Shown here: one piece after another, positions 19,728-27,717 of the stretch | Layout of the letters: every line of letters begins with the position of its first letter | Numbering within the stretch: the stretch's first letter is position 1 | Source of the DNA: JBGSTR01 sp963707135 | GTDB lineage: Bacteria > Pseudomonadota > Gammaproteobacteria > Chromatiales > Chromatiaceae | Length of the DNA stretch: 64,000 nucleotides | Assembly: GCA_963707135.1 (NCBI GenBank) | Contig: CAVPOY010000044.1 | Coordinates: 248,001 to 312,000 of the forward strand | Direction: 5' to 3' | Made by a program: the position numbers and the translations under genes | The notes under the pieces: generated by a model | Database searches by the model: none | What the model was told of the DNA's origin: nothing | Seen by the model: only the letters and a program-made list of their open reading frames with translations

Positions 19728-21404
19728 TCAGATGTCCGGGGCGTCAGGGGTCACCGATGGCCGCGAGAACAGGTAGCCCTGGCCCCAGTCGATGCCGATC
19801 TCGCACAGCTGGTCCAGGGTCCTCTCGTCCTCGATACCCTCGGCGACCGAGATGACGCCCATGTCGGCGGCCATCGACTGGATGGCCTGAACCACCGCAC
19901 GTACCCGGGGCTCGGAGCCGACGCGGCGCACCAGCGAGCCCTCTATCTTCAGGAACTGGATCGGGAGCTCGGCGAAGTAGTGCAGCGTAGAATACCCGGC
20001 TCCGAAGTCGTCGACGGCGAGGCGAATCCCGAGCTCGACGAAGGGCGCGAGAACCTGCTTGGCCTCCGTGACGTCTTGTAGAAATTGGCGCTCGGTGATC
20101 TCGACCACCAAGGGTTTCTCTTGGCCGACCAGGTCCCCGCATACGGCACATTTCTGTTTGATCGTATCCAGGATGTCGGCGACCAGCTCAGGATGGCGCA
20201 GGAAGTCGGCCGAGAAGTTCACGAACATGGCCGATACCGGGTCCCTGCGAAGCGTGCGCTCCACACAGCGGAGCACCGCGGAATGGATAATCCGGTGGTC
20301 CACCCGGTGAACAAGGTTGAGCTGCTCGGCGGCGGGGATGAAGGTCGCGGCGCTCATTAAAGAGCCGTCGCCGAGCCGAATCCGTGCCAGGGCCTCCTCG
20401 CCCCGAACCTCGCCGGTGCGCAGGTCCACCACGGACTGGTACGCGGGCAGCACCTCCCCGGTCAGCAACGCCTGCTCGACGATATTCGCGAGCGAGAAGA
20501 CGCCCGCGGACCCGACCGTGTGACATCGAACCCGGTTGCGACCGGCGCGCTTCGCCTCGTAGAGCGCGGCGTCGGCCTTTGCCAGCAACGCATCCGGATG
20601 GTCGCCGTCATCGGGGTAGGCCGCCACACCGATGCTCGAGGTGACCCGCACCTGGCGCCCCCCGTGGTCGACCGGAGTCTCCTCGATACAGCGGCGGACC
20701 CGCTCCGCGACCTCCTCGGCCTGAGAACGCCCCACACGGGGCAGCAGAAAAAGAAACTCCTCGCCCCCCCAGCGGCCCACGGTGTCCCCCTCGCGTACCT
20801 TGCGGGCGAGACGCTGGCCCACGTTGGCGAGCACGCCATCGCCGGTCGCATGCCCGAAGCGGTCGTTGATGATCTTGAAATGATCGAGGTCCAACAGCAG
20901 AAGACCGTAAGAGGTGCCGGCCAATACGGCGTTCAGGTGGAGCAATTGGAGTCGCTCCTGGAGGTTAGCCCGGTTCGGAAGCCGGGTCAGGGCGTCATGG
21001 CTGGCTCGGTAAGCCAGCACCCGGGCATCGTTGAGGTCCCGGTCGGCGCGGATCTGGATCACTGCGAGCCGGGAGTCAACGGCCGCGACCTCGCAGCGCA
21101 GCCGCACCTCCTGGCCGTCAAGAACCTGGCCACCGTCCAGAACCACCGATGCCCCGTCGTTTCGCCGACAGATGTCCGCGATCTGCTCACCGCCGGGGCG
21201 GACGGCATCGCCGTTTCCCAGACGGAGCAGTTCGTCGAGCGGGCGGCCGACGACCGGCTTTTGATCGAGTCCGAGCAGTCGCTGGGCCGGTGAGCTCGCG
21301 TAGAGGATGCCGCCAATCGCGTCACATACGAGCAGCGCGTCGAAGGCGCCACCCTGCTGGAGTTCATCGGTGGCAAGAGACAATCGCTGGGGCAACTCGG
21401 TCAA
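19728..21404 (-). CDS. PAS-GGDEF-EAL cyclic-di-GMP protein (start uncertain)
   Basis: Bifunctional or switchable c-di-GMP enzyme. An N-terminal PAS-like segment (LLVCDAIGGILYASSPAQRLLGL) leads to a diguanylate cyclase domain with an intact GGEEF and an I-site REGD five residues upstream, so product inhibition is predicted. The EAL domain retains EALAR, VEITERQF, VDDFGAGYS, the LKIEGS lysine and AEGIED, so phosphodiesterase activity is plausible. The frame stays open upstream to 21737 but overlaps the divergent Fnr-like gene; between them there is no ATG. A TTG at 21402-21404 is taken here, leaving about 558 residues. No membrane span is visible. Confidence 0.85.
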   Translation of the reverse strand: MTELPQRLSLATDELQQGGAFDALLVCDAIGGILYASSPAQRLLGLDQKPVVGRPLDELLRLGNGDAVRPGGEQIADICRRNDGASVVLDGGQVLDGQEVRLRCEVAAVDSRLAVIQIRADRDLNDARVLAYRASHDALTRLPNRANLQERLQLLHLNAVLAGTSYGLLLLDLDHFKIINDRFGHATGDGVLANVGQRLARKVREGDTVGRWGGEEFLFLLPRVGRSQAEEVAERVRRCIEETPVDHGGRQVRVTSSIGVAAYPDDGDHPDALLAKADAALYEAKRAGRNRVRCHTVGSAGVFSLANIVEQALLTGEVLPAYQSVVDLRTGEVRGEEALARIRLGDGSLMSAATFIPAAEQLNLVHRVDHRIIHSAVLRCVERTLRRDPVSAMFVNFSADFLRHPELVADILDTIKQKCAVCGDLVGQEKPLVVEITERQFLQDVTEAKQVLAPFVELGIRLAVDDFGAGYSTLHYFAELPIQFLKIEGSLVRRVGSEPRVRAVVQAIQSMAADMGVISVAEGIEDERTLDQLCEIGIDWGQGYLFSRPSVTPDAPDI

Positions 21405-21582
21405 TGCGTCGGCTATCGGATAGGGGGCAGGCCAGGGGCGTCGCCGGCCCCGCCGATCCGCCGGTTGCGGTGATTGGGAGCCTACGCCATGTTCGGTATT
21501 TACGCGGCGTTTACGGCCGATTGGGTTAATCTTGTAACATGAGGTCGGTCGGGATGAATTACAGAGGATTGGGGCTGACACG

Positions 21583-22290
21583 ATGGTGAAGAATGTCACA
21601 CTGCGGGAGGCCTGGGCGGGTGAGGCCGATTGCGTGCATTGCTCGCTGCGCGCGTCTGTCCTGTTCGCCGGGTTGCGGGAAGAGGACTTCCAGCGCATCC
21701 ACGACCCCATAGACCAGTTCCTGCTTAGGCAGGGCACGACCCTCTATCACGCCGGCGACGACGGCGACTACATGTTCACCGTTCGAACCGGGTCGTTGAA
21801 GCTGGTCCAGTATCTGGCGGATGGCAGCCAGCGTATCGTCCGCATCGCCCGCAGCACCGATGTCGTCGGCTTGGAAACCCTGGTCGGAGGACCTTACCAG
21901 CACGATGCCGTGGCGCTCGATACGAGCGAGGTGTGCCGCTTTCCCTCCCGAGTCGTCCGCGAACTCGGGCAGGACAATCCCCATTTGCACCGCGAGTTGA
22001 TGACCCGCTGGCAGCGCGCGCTGAGCGAGGCCGATGCCTGGCTAACGGAGCTCTCGACCGGGTCCGCGCGCCAGCGTGTCGCCCGCCTCCTGCTGCGCCT
22101 GGTCAGGGACCGCGAGACTAGCGACTGTCAGCTGTTCAGCCGCGAGGACATGGGCGCGATGCTTGGCATCACCACCGAGACCACCAGCCGCACCATCGCC
22201 GAATTCAAGCGGCAGGGCCTTGTGGTCGAAGGTGATTCGAGCCGGTTCCTGCTCGACGTCCCCAATCTGCAGCGCATCGCCGACGACTGA
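21583..22290 (+). CDS. Crp/Fnr-family transcription regulator with a reduced cysteine set
   Basis: The 235-residue protein has an N-terminal CVHC pair (C17, C20), a cyclic-nucleotide-binding-like beta roll (RQGTTLYHAGDDGDYMFTVRTGSLKL), a long dimer helix and a C-terminal HTH (SREDMGAMLGITTETTSRTIAEF). The recognition helix carries E199, S202 and R203, the residues that give FNR its TTGAT/ATCAA specificity. C118 aligns with FNR C122, but the position of FNR C29 is a valine (V26), so only three of four classical cluster ligands are present. It opens a plus-strand cluster with a TDT transporter and two small proteins, and an FNR-type site lies just downstream of it. Confidence 0.9.
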   Translation: MVKNVTLREAWAGEADCVHCSLRASVLFAGLREEDFQRIHDPIDQFLLRQGTTLYHAGDDGDYMFTVRTGSLKLVQYLADGSQRIVRIARSTDVVGLETLVGGPYQHDAVALDTSEVCRFPSRVVRELGQDNPHLHRELMTRWQRALSEADAWLTELSTGSARQRVARLLLRLVRDRETSDCQLFSREDMGAMLGITTETTSRTIAEFKRQGLVVEGDSSRFLLDVPNLQRIADD

Positions 22291-22419
22291 GACCAGCCTG
22301 GCAGCGGCCCGGGGGACAGACGTTCCCGGCTGTGCGCCAAGGTTCACCGATCACGCGCGGCGCGGGTTCGTTCCAACGCCCCGACGAACGAAGCGCCGGC
22401 CTGCCGCACCTCTTCCCGG

Positions 22420-22433
22420 TTGACCGATTTCAA
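22420..22433 (+). promoter_or_regulatory. FNR/ANR-type operator ahead of the TDT transporter
   Basis: TTGACCGATTTCAA matches the FNR consensus TTGAT-N4-ATCAA at 8 of 10 positions and keeps the TTGA...TCAA half sites. Its centre is about 30-32 bases ahead of a -10-like CCTAATCT (22454-22461), close to the geometry of a class II activator site at -41.5. The transporter ATG follows at 22511, with AGGAGG at 22489-22494. The site is seen; binding by the neighbouring regulator is inferred. Confidence 0.55.
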
Positions 22434-22510
22434 TGCCAGACCACTGGCGTTTGCCTAATCTCCGGTTGTCCCCGCGCGCGCTACCACCAGGAGGTTGAGG
22501 CGAACAACCC

Positions 22511-23479
22511 ATGAGCGAACAGACAGAGGATCCGCGACTCAAGCATTTTCCAATCTCCTTCTTTGCCGTGATCATGGGACTCGCCGGCGTTTCTATAGCC
22601 TGGGACAAGGCGGAGACGGTATTCGGCATGGAACTCGGGTTCTCCGACGCGCTGCTGGCACTCGCAGCCGTCGGATTTGCGCTGCTTTCGGCGGTTTACG
22701 GCAACAAGCTGATTCGGCACCGGGACGCGGTCGTCGACGAGTTGAACCATCCGATTCAGATCAACTTCTTTCCGACCTTCTCCATCAGCCTGGTGCTGCT
22801 AGGGATTGCGCTCCTGCACCGGACACCCGGGGTCGCGGGTGCCCTATGGGCCACCGGGGCCAGCCTGCACCTGCTGCTGACGCTCTATGTCCTGAGCGTC
22901 TGGATCCACCACCAGCACTTCGAGGTGCAGCACATCAACCCGGCCTGGTTCATTCCGGTGGTCGGAAACGTGCTGGTGCCAATCGCGGGTGTGCCGCTCG
23001 GCTACACGGAGCTGTCCTGGTTCTTCTTCAGCGTCGGGCTGCTGTTCTGGATCGTTCTTTTTGCCATCATCTTCAACCGGGTGCTCTTCCACCACCCACT
23101 GCCCGAGCGGCTGATGCCCACCTTTTTCATCCTGATCGCCCCACCGGCGGTAGGCTTCCTGTCCTACCTGCAGCTTACCGGTGAGCTGGACGCCTTCGCG
23201 CGAGTGCTCTATTACGGTGGCCTGTTTCTCACCCTACTGTTGGTGACACAGGTCAACCGGTTCCTCCGCATTCCATTCTATCTTTCCTGGTGGGCCTACT
23301 CGTTCCCGCTCGCCGCGATCACGATCGCGACCCTGGTCATGTACGAGCGGACGGGGCAACCGGCGTTCGCCGCGATTGGATGGATACTCTTGAACTCGGT
23401 CACCCTGGTGTTGCTTTACCTTCTTTACCGGACGGTGCGTGCGGTGAGCGCACGCAAGATCTGTATGCCGGCGATCTGA
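22511..23479 (+). CDS. TDT/TehA-SLAC1 family membrane transporter
   Basis: A 322-residue inner-membrane protein with nine to ten predicted spans and almost no soluble domains. The N-terminal LKHFPISFFAVIMGLAGVSIAW is characteristic of the tellurite-resistance/dicarboxylate (TDT) family, related to TehA and the SLAC1 anion channel; some members export sulfite. The substrate cannot be told from sequence. It is followed within 29 bases by a DUF6858-like gene and then a NifX-like gene, and preceded by an Fnr-like regulator and an FNR-type site, so a role in anaerobic or redox-related anion movement is inferred. Confidence 0.88.
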   Translation: MSEQTEDPRLKHFPISFFAVIMGLAGVSIAWDKAETVFGMELGFSDALLALAAVGFALLSAVYGNKLIRHRDAVVDELNHPIQINFFPTFSISLVLLGIALLHRTPGVAGALWATGASLHLLLTLYVLSVWIHHQHFEVQHINPAWFIPVVGNVLVPIAGVPLGYTELSWFFFSVGLLFWIVLFAIIFNRVLFHHPLPERLMPTFFILIAPPAVGFLSYLQLTGELDAFARVLYYGGLFLTLLLVTQVNRFLRIPFYLSWWAYSFPLAAITIATLVMYERTGQPAFAAIGWILLNSVTLVLLYLLYRTVRAVSARKICMPAI

Positions 23480-23508
23480 CGCAACCGGCTGGAATCGGAC
23501 GCGCGCCA

Positions 23509-23940
23509 ATGAAACAGACCCTGCTACAACGGAAGTACCCGATCTACGTTCTGGAGATCGGACGCGCGGAGACCACCCTGGGATCGGTCGACGAGATCTG
23601 CGCCTATCTGCGCGCACGGATAGAGGACCACGGGTCCGCCGTGTTCATCGCCGAGTTCGACCACTATGCCCATACGCGATCGCTGCCCGAGGGCCACATC
23701 GGGGAAGGTATTCATGCCGCCAAGAATGTCGTCTTTTGCTTCGGCTTCACGCTGCCGGAGGCCGAGGTATTGGCCGTCCGGCCACGGTCCATGGGCGTGG
23801 CCGAGACCAATGGAGGGTTCGTGATCAGCTTCATGGAGGCGCCCATGCCGGTCGCAAACACGGCGATGGAGCGCTGGGCCAGCGGCATTCGCGATCGGGT
23901 GCCGGAGCAAGAACCGGTGCGGGAGCCGCTGCCGGCCTGA
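23509..23940 (+). CDS. Conserved uncharacterised protein, DUF6858-like
   Basis: A 143-residue soluble protein starting MKQTLLQRKYPIYVLEI. The central VFIAEFDHYAHTRSLPEG and AAKNVVFCFGF segments look strongly constrained and resemble, from memory, the DUF6858 family; this assignment was not checked. One cysteine lies in the VVFCFGF strand. The ATG at 23509 is chosen over an upstream frame that overlaps the transporter. The position between the transporter and the NifX-like gene suggests a shared function that is not yet known. Confidence 0.75.
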   Translation: MKQTLLQRKYPIYVLEIGRAETTLGSVDEICAYLRARIEDHGSAVFIAEFDHYAHTRSLPEGHIGEGIHAAKNVVFCFGFTLPEAEVLAVRPRSMGVAETNGGFVISFMEAPMPVANTAMERWASGIRDRVPEQEPVREPLPA

Positions 23941-23953
23941 GAGGTTCAAGGCA

Positions 23954-24301
23954 ATGCGTATCGCGGTGACCAGTCAGAATTTCCGCACCATCACGGGTCA
24001 TGCGGGAAAGACCCGCCGATTCCTGGTATTCGAGATTGACCGCGGCTCGCCGCCGGTGGAGATCGATCGACTGGACCTGCCGAAGGAGATGTCCCTTCAC
24101 GCCTACCATGGCGCGGACCATCCGCTGTTCGGGCTCGGTCTCGATGCGATCGTTACCGGAGGCGCGGGGCAGGGATTCATCGAGCGCATGGCGCGGCAAG
24201 GTATACGAGTATATGCCACCAGCGAACAGGACCCGATCAGCGCCTTGGATAGCATCGTCGCAGGCAGGCCGCTACCCGCGCCGGAGCCGCATGGGCATTG
24301 A
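23954..24301 (+). CDS. NifX/NifB-like iron-molybdenum-cofactor-type binding protein
   Basis: A 115-residue protein of the dinitrogenase Fe-Mo cofactor-binding fold: MRIAVTSQNFRTITGHAG at the N terminus, then LGLDAIVTGGAGQGFIERMARQGIRVYAT. Members outside nif clusters bind metal clusters or act in redox processes. No nif genes are nearby, so a nitrogen-fixation role is not supported. A GAGAGG site precedes its ATG, 13 bases after the previous stop, so the three genes after the regulator probably share one transcript. Confidence 0.85.
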   Translation: MRIAVTSQNFRTITGHAGKTRRFLVFEIDRGSPPVEIDRLDLPKEMSLHAYHGADHPLFGLGLDAIVTGGAGQGFIERMARQGIRVYATSEQDPISALDSIVAGRPLPAPEPHGH

Positions 24302-24334
24302 GCGCCCCGACCCTTAGAGGGCGTGGGTGACAGA

Positions 24335-24351
24335 CCGGTTGCCGCAACCGG
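24335..24351. terminator. Hairpin between convergent NifX-like and DUF533 genes
   Basis: CCGGTTG-CCG-CAACCGG forms a 7-bp stem in the 152-base gap between the two convergent genes. It lacks a thymine tail, so terminator function is tentative. Confidence 0.35.
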
Positions 24352-24453
24352 CCCGCGACGGACGCCGGTGCAAGCCCTCGCGCGGGCCACGCCCGCCGCA
24401 CAGGGACCTCGCGGCCCTGACGGCGGACACCCACTCCCTTGTATAGGATCAGA

Positions 24454-25248
24454 TCAAACGGCGACGCCAAGCGTGTTCTGGATGTACTGCGTCACCATCG
24501 GGTGTAGGCCGGTCTTGCTCGCGAACTGCTCCAGGTAGCGCCTTTCCTGCGGAGTATCGACCTCAACCGCGAGCAACGACGCCGCGTAGACCTCGGCGGC
24601 CACCTCTTGATTCGGAATCTGCGCCGCAAAGGCATCCAGGTCCAGCGGCCGACGCAACTCGTCCATGATCCAGGATTGGGCGTCGGCACCCATGCCGTTC
24701 TCCTGCAGCTTCCCGACGATGCGCTGCACCTCGTCGGCGCTGACTTGGCCGTCGGCTTTGGCTATGTTGATCATGCCCTTGATCACGAGCTGCGCCTTGC
24801 TCTCCAGCACGCGTTCCTCGGCCGGCGTCTCTGGAATCTTCATGCCCACCGGGACTTCGCCCCCGCTGAAACGGGGGCGCTCGTCGGCCGCCGGACCGCT
24901 CCCCGGATCCTGCCCGGCGCTGGTGAACGCCTTATAGGCGATGCTGGCGAGCATCGCCAGCGCCCCGCCCTTGACAGCACCGGAGACCGAGCTGCCCCCG
25001 CCGCCGAGCAGAGACCCGAGCACGGCGCCTATGCCCCCCGCCTGCATCGGGTTCTGCGATGCGTTCCCCAGGGTGCCCTTGGCCATGTCCAGAACCTGTC
25101 CGAGCAGGCCGCCCGAACCGCCCTGACCGCCCATCTTGTCTCCGAGGCTGGCCTGCAAATCCTGGAGCGCGTTGCCGATCCGGTCGCCGCCGGATTGAGA
25201 CATGGCGCTTTGCATGAAGGTCCCCAGCAGGTCGCCGATATTGGCCAT
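24454..25248 (-). CDS. DUF533 (YebE-type, TerB-like) protein
   Basis: A 264-residue protein of the YebE/DUF533 family. The N-terminal half is Gly/Ser/Met-rich and low complexity (MGGQGGSGGLLGQVLDM), with a hydrophobic stretch GGALAMLASIAYKAF at about 95-110. The C-terminal half is a TerB-like helical domain (VIKGMINIAKADGQVSADEVQRIVGKL). The ATG at 25248 is preceded by GGGAG. Function in the family is unknown; E. coli YebE is an inner-membrane stress-responsive protein. Confidence 0.87.
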   Translation of the reverse strand: MANIGDLLGTFMQSAMSQSGGDRIGNALQDLQASLGDKMGGQGGSGGLLGQVLDMAKGTLGNASQNPMQAGGIGAVLGSLLGGGGSSVSGAVKGGALAMLASIAYKAFTSAGQDPGSGPAADERPRFSGGEVPVGMKIPETPAEERVLESKAQLVIKGMINIAKADGQVSADEVQRIVGKLQENGMGADAQSWIMDELRRPLDLDAFAAQIPNQEVAAEVYAASLLAVEVDTPQERRYLEQFASKTGLHPMVTQYIQNTLGVAV

Positions 25249-25384
25249 GATTTTCTCCCGTGTTTCCTCGATCGTGTGGTGGTTGACTTTGCGCCGCGTC
25301 GGGGGCGCACCCCGATTATTGGTTAAGCGCCTCCCGGTCGCCAAGCAAATTCGTTCACGCGGCGTCACCCGCTAAGGCATCCGG

Positions 25385-26353
25385 TCAGTACCACAAACCG
25401 GTGAGATGCCAGCGGGGACGAGCCGGCGCGGGCCGGCCGGCCGCGGCGACCGAATATCCGCCATCGCCCCGTAGCCTCAAGGAAATCGGGCGTGTTGGCA
25501 CCCGGTGCGGCGCGAGCTCCATCAGGCGGCGCACGCGTTCCTCCACGGGCGGGTGGGTGCGCAGTACCGAGGGGTCCGGGATCTGTCGCCCGGGCATGAC
25601 CAACTGCTCCCAGTAGATGCCCTGGTAGCGGTCGAGCTTGGTCAGCGCCATGGCCAGGCCCTCCGGGTCCCCGGACAGCTCGGCAGCGCTGCGGTCCGCC
25701 TCGAGCTCCCGGTTTCGGGACAGGGCCAGCTGAACCAACGAGCTGACCGTCGGCGCGGCGATAAGCACCAGCATCGGCAGCAGCGGCGGTGCCTCGCCCC
25801 CGAGCAGCAGAATTGGCAGCGAGACCAGCAGCAAGAGCTGTCCGATGGTACTGAGGAGTCCGGTAATGCGGCTGACCAGGTCAGCGAAACCCATGACGCG
25901 AATGTCCCCGTTCGCGATGTGGCTTAGCTCGTGACTCAATACGCCGACTAGCTCGCGCCGGTCCAGGCGGCGCAGCAAGGCATCCGACAGGGCAATGACG
26001 GCATCGTCCCTGTGCCCGGTCGCGAAGGCATTCATGACCGGCGACGGCAGATAGAATAGCCGGGGCACGGACTCGAGCCCCGCGCGCCGCGCGAGCTCGG
26101 CGACCGCCGCGTCGAGCTGCGGCAGCTCACCCGGGCGGATCTGCCGACCGCCGTACATCGACATCACCCAGCGCGGCGAGGCAGCGGGGTTGGCGAAAAA
26201 AAGCAGCAAGACCCCGAACAGGGCACTCCAGGCAAACAGGGCCCCACCCAGGGTCCAGGCCAGGTACCCGAGCATCAGGGACAGCATTACGAGCAGCCCG
26301 GCGCTTTGGAGATTGTTCCGGAGCTTGTGGGCCAGCAGAGTATCCGCGTTCAT
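25385..26353 (-). CDS. htpX: M48 family zinc metalloprotease, HtpX type
   Basis: Inner-membrane protease for quality control of membrane proteins. The 322-residue protein has two N-terminal spans (about 18-55), the zinc motif HELSH (H141, E142, H145), a second hydrophobic pair (about 165-205) and the third-ligand region NRELEAD (216-220). The ATG at 26353 is used; the frame extends upstream into the next gene without coding features. The basic Pro-rich tail after residue 290 is slightly long. Name is by family; paralogues exist. Confidence 0.9.
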   Translation of the reverse strand: MNADTLLAHKLRNNLQSAGLLVMLSLMLGYLAWTLGGALFAWSALFGVLLLFFANPAASPRWVMSMYGGRQIRPGELPQLDAAVAELARRAGLESVPRLFYLPSPVMNAFATGHRDDAVIALSDALLRRLDRRELVGVLSHELSHIANGDIRVMGFADLVSRITGLLSTIGQLLLLVSLPILLLGGEAPPLLPMLVLIAAPTVSSLVQLALSRNRELEADRSAAELSGDPEGLAMALTKLDRYQGIYWEQLVMPGRQIPDPSVLRTHPPVEERVRRLMELAPHRVPTRPISLRLRGDGGYSVAAAGRPAPARPRWHLTGLWY

Positions 26354-26432
26354 GCCGTGAAAAATGGGGGCGCAGCTGCCGCTCCGAAACGGCGCTACCG
26401 CGGCTCGCAGGGGACCGCCATCAATCCAGGGC

Positions 26433-27206
26433 TCAGCGGGGCCGCTCGGGAACTGGCACAAAAACCGGCATCTCGACCGGGTCGCCCGCGCCCAGACCCA
26501 GTAGCCTGTCGGCCCGGCCCTGGTTGACCGCAAGCTCGACCAGCCCGAAGGCGTCCTCGTACCAGAAGGCCTGGCCCGGCGCCACGTCCGAGAACGTCCG
26601 CGCACGCCGCAGCCGATGCCCGCCCGCGCGCAGAACCGTATCGCCCGGCAGCCGTTCGGCCCGGGCACCTGTTATCAGATTGCCGAACCGGTCCGTATAG
26701 ACGATGCGCTGGAGATCGTCCGGCCAGTCGGCTCCCGCCAGCGCGGTCGGGGGGACATCGCGCAGTCCCAGGTCCTCGCCCAGGCACAGACGGGCGGCGG
26801 CGGGTGCGAACCAGTCCCGACCGTGAAAGCTCGGGGACATCCCCTCCGGCCGCCAGCCGATGCGGTGGGCGGACGCACGCCCGGCGCGCTCCGCCAAGCG
26901 GCTGAAGAGACCGTTGTCCGGTCCGATAAACCAGTCGCCGTCGGCCTCGAGGGCGAGCGCGTCCCGTTCGCTCCCGACCCCCGGGTCGACGACACAGAGA
27001 TAGAGGGTTCCCCGGGGCATGTCCCGCACCAGTGCCGGGAGCAGATAGGCGGCGAGGTCCGGCCGGAAAGGGGCGAGGTCATGGACCAGGTCGACGAGGC
27101 CGACACCCGGGAGCCGGGCGGCGAGCCGGGCCCGCACCTGGCCGACATAGAGTCCGTGACCGAAATCGGTGATCAGGGCGATGCGCTCGATTCGGGCCCC
27201 GGTCAC
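26433..27206 (-). CDS. DUF62-family S-adenosylmethionine hydrolase
   Basis: SAM hydroxide adenosyltransferase family, which uses hydroxide to split SAM to adenosine and methionine. The 257-residue protein shows ITDFGHGLYVGQV at the N terminus, YLCVVDPGVGSERDALALEADG, FIGPDNGLFS and IVYTDRFGNLITG, the usual family blocks. A GTG at 27204-27206 is the best start, because a longer frame runs through the rplQ terminator. It lies downstream of the ribosomal block and is transcribed in the same direction but beyond the terminator. Confidence 0.88.
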   Translation of the reverse strand: MTGARIERIALITDFGHGLYVGQVRARLAARLPGVGLVDLVHDLAPFRPDLAAYLLPALVRDMPRGTLYLCVVDPGVGSERDALALEADGDWFIGPDNGLFSRLAERAGRASAHRIGWRPEGMSPSFHGRDWFAPAAARLCLGEDLGLRDVPPTALAGADWPDDLQRIVYTDRFGNLITGARAERLPGDTVLRAGGHRLRRARTFSDVAPGQAFWYEDAFGLVELAVNQGRADRLLGLGAGDPVEMPVFVPVPERPR

Positions 27207-27245
27207 GCCGCTTACCCGTCGAAACCGGAAGGAAAGGGCCGGACG

Positions 27246-27272
27246 AAAAAAAACCGGGCATCGGCCCGGTTT
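27246..27272 (-). terminator. Intrinsic terminator of the alpha operon
   Basis: Read on the minus strand, AAACCGGGC-CGAT-GCCCGGTTT (9-bp stem) is followed by a run of eight thymines with the stem tail included (27253-27246). It begins about 32 bases after the rplQ stop and closes the whole ribosomal protein block. Confidence 0.92.
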
Positions 27273-27303
27273 TCGAAGCAATGCGCCGGCACCGCGGTCG
27301 ACC

Positions 27304-27696
27304 TCAATCCTCGTCGGCCTCGACCGCCGCCTCGCGCTGGGGCCGGTCCACCAGCTCTACATAGGCCATCGGCGCCGCATCGCTGGTCCTGAAACCGCAC
27401 TTGAGGATCCGCAGATAACCGCCGGGGCGCTCCTGGTAGCGCGGACCCAGTTCGACGAAGAGCTTGCCGACGACTTCCTTGTCGCGCAGTCGCGCGAACG
27501 CGAGGCGACGCTTGTGAACGGAGTCGCCCTTGGCCAGCGTGATCAGCGGCTCGGCGACCCGACGCAGCTCCTTGGCCTTGGGCACCGTGGTCTTGATCAG
27601 CTCGTGACGGAACAGCGAGTTGGTCATGTTGCGAAACATGGCCTCCCGATGCGAGCTGGTGCGATTGAGCTGTCTTCCGGATTTACGGTGACGCAT
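27304..27696 (-). CDS. rplQ: 50S ribosomal protein L17
   Basis: L17 of the large subunit near the exit tunnel. [24 protein letters not shown] is the invariant start and [18 protein letters not shown] the C-terminal core. At 130 aa it has a short acidic tail beyond the core. It is the last gene of the alpha operon, 21 bases after rpoA, directly before the terminator. Confidence 0.98.
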   Translation of the reverse strand: MRHRKSGRQLNRTSSHREAMFRNMTNSLFRHELIKTTVPKAKELRRVAEPLITLAKGDSVHKRRLAFARLRDKEVVGKLFVELGPRYQERPGGYLRILKCGFRTSDAAPMAYVELVDRPQREAAVEADED

Positions 27697-27717
27697 GGTC
27701 CTTATCCCGACAGATAG

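Noticed and set aside
23954..24301. Nitrogen fixation function for the NifX-like gene
   Set aside because: No nifH/D/K/E/N or other nif gene lies in the window; the fold is common outside nitrogen fixation.
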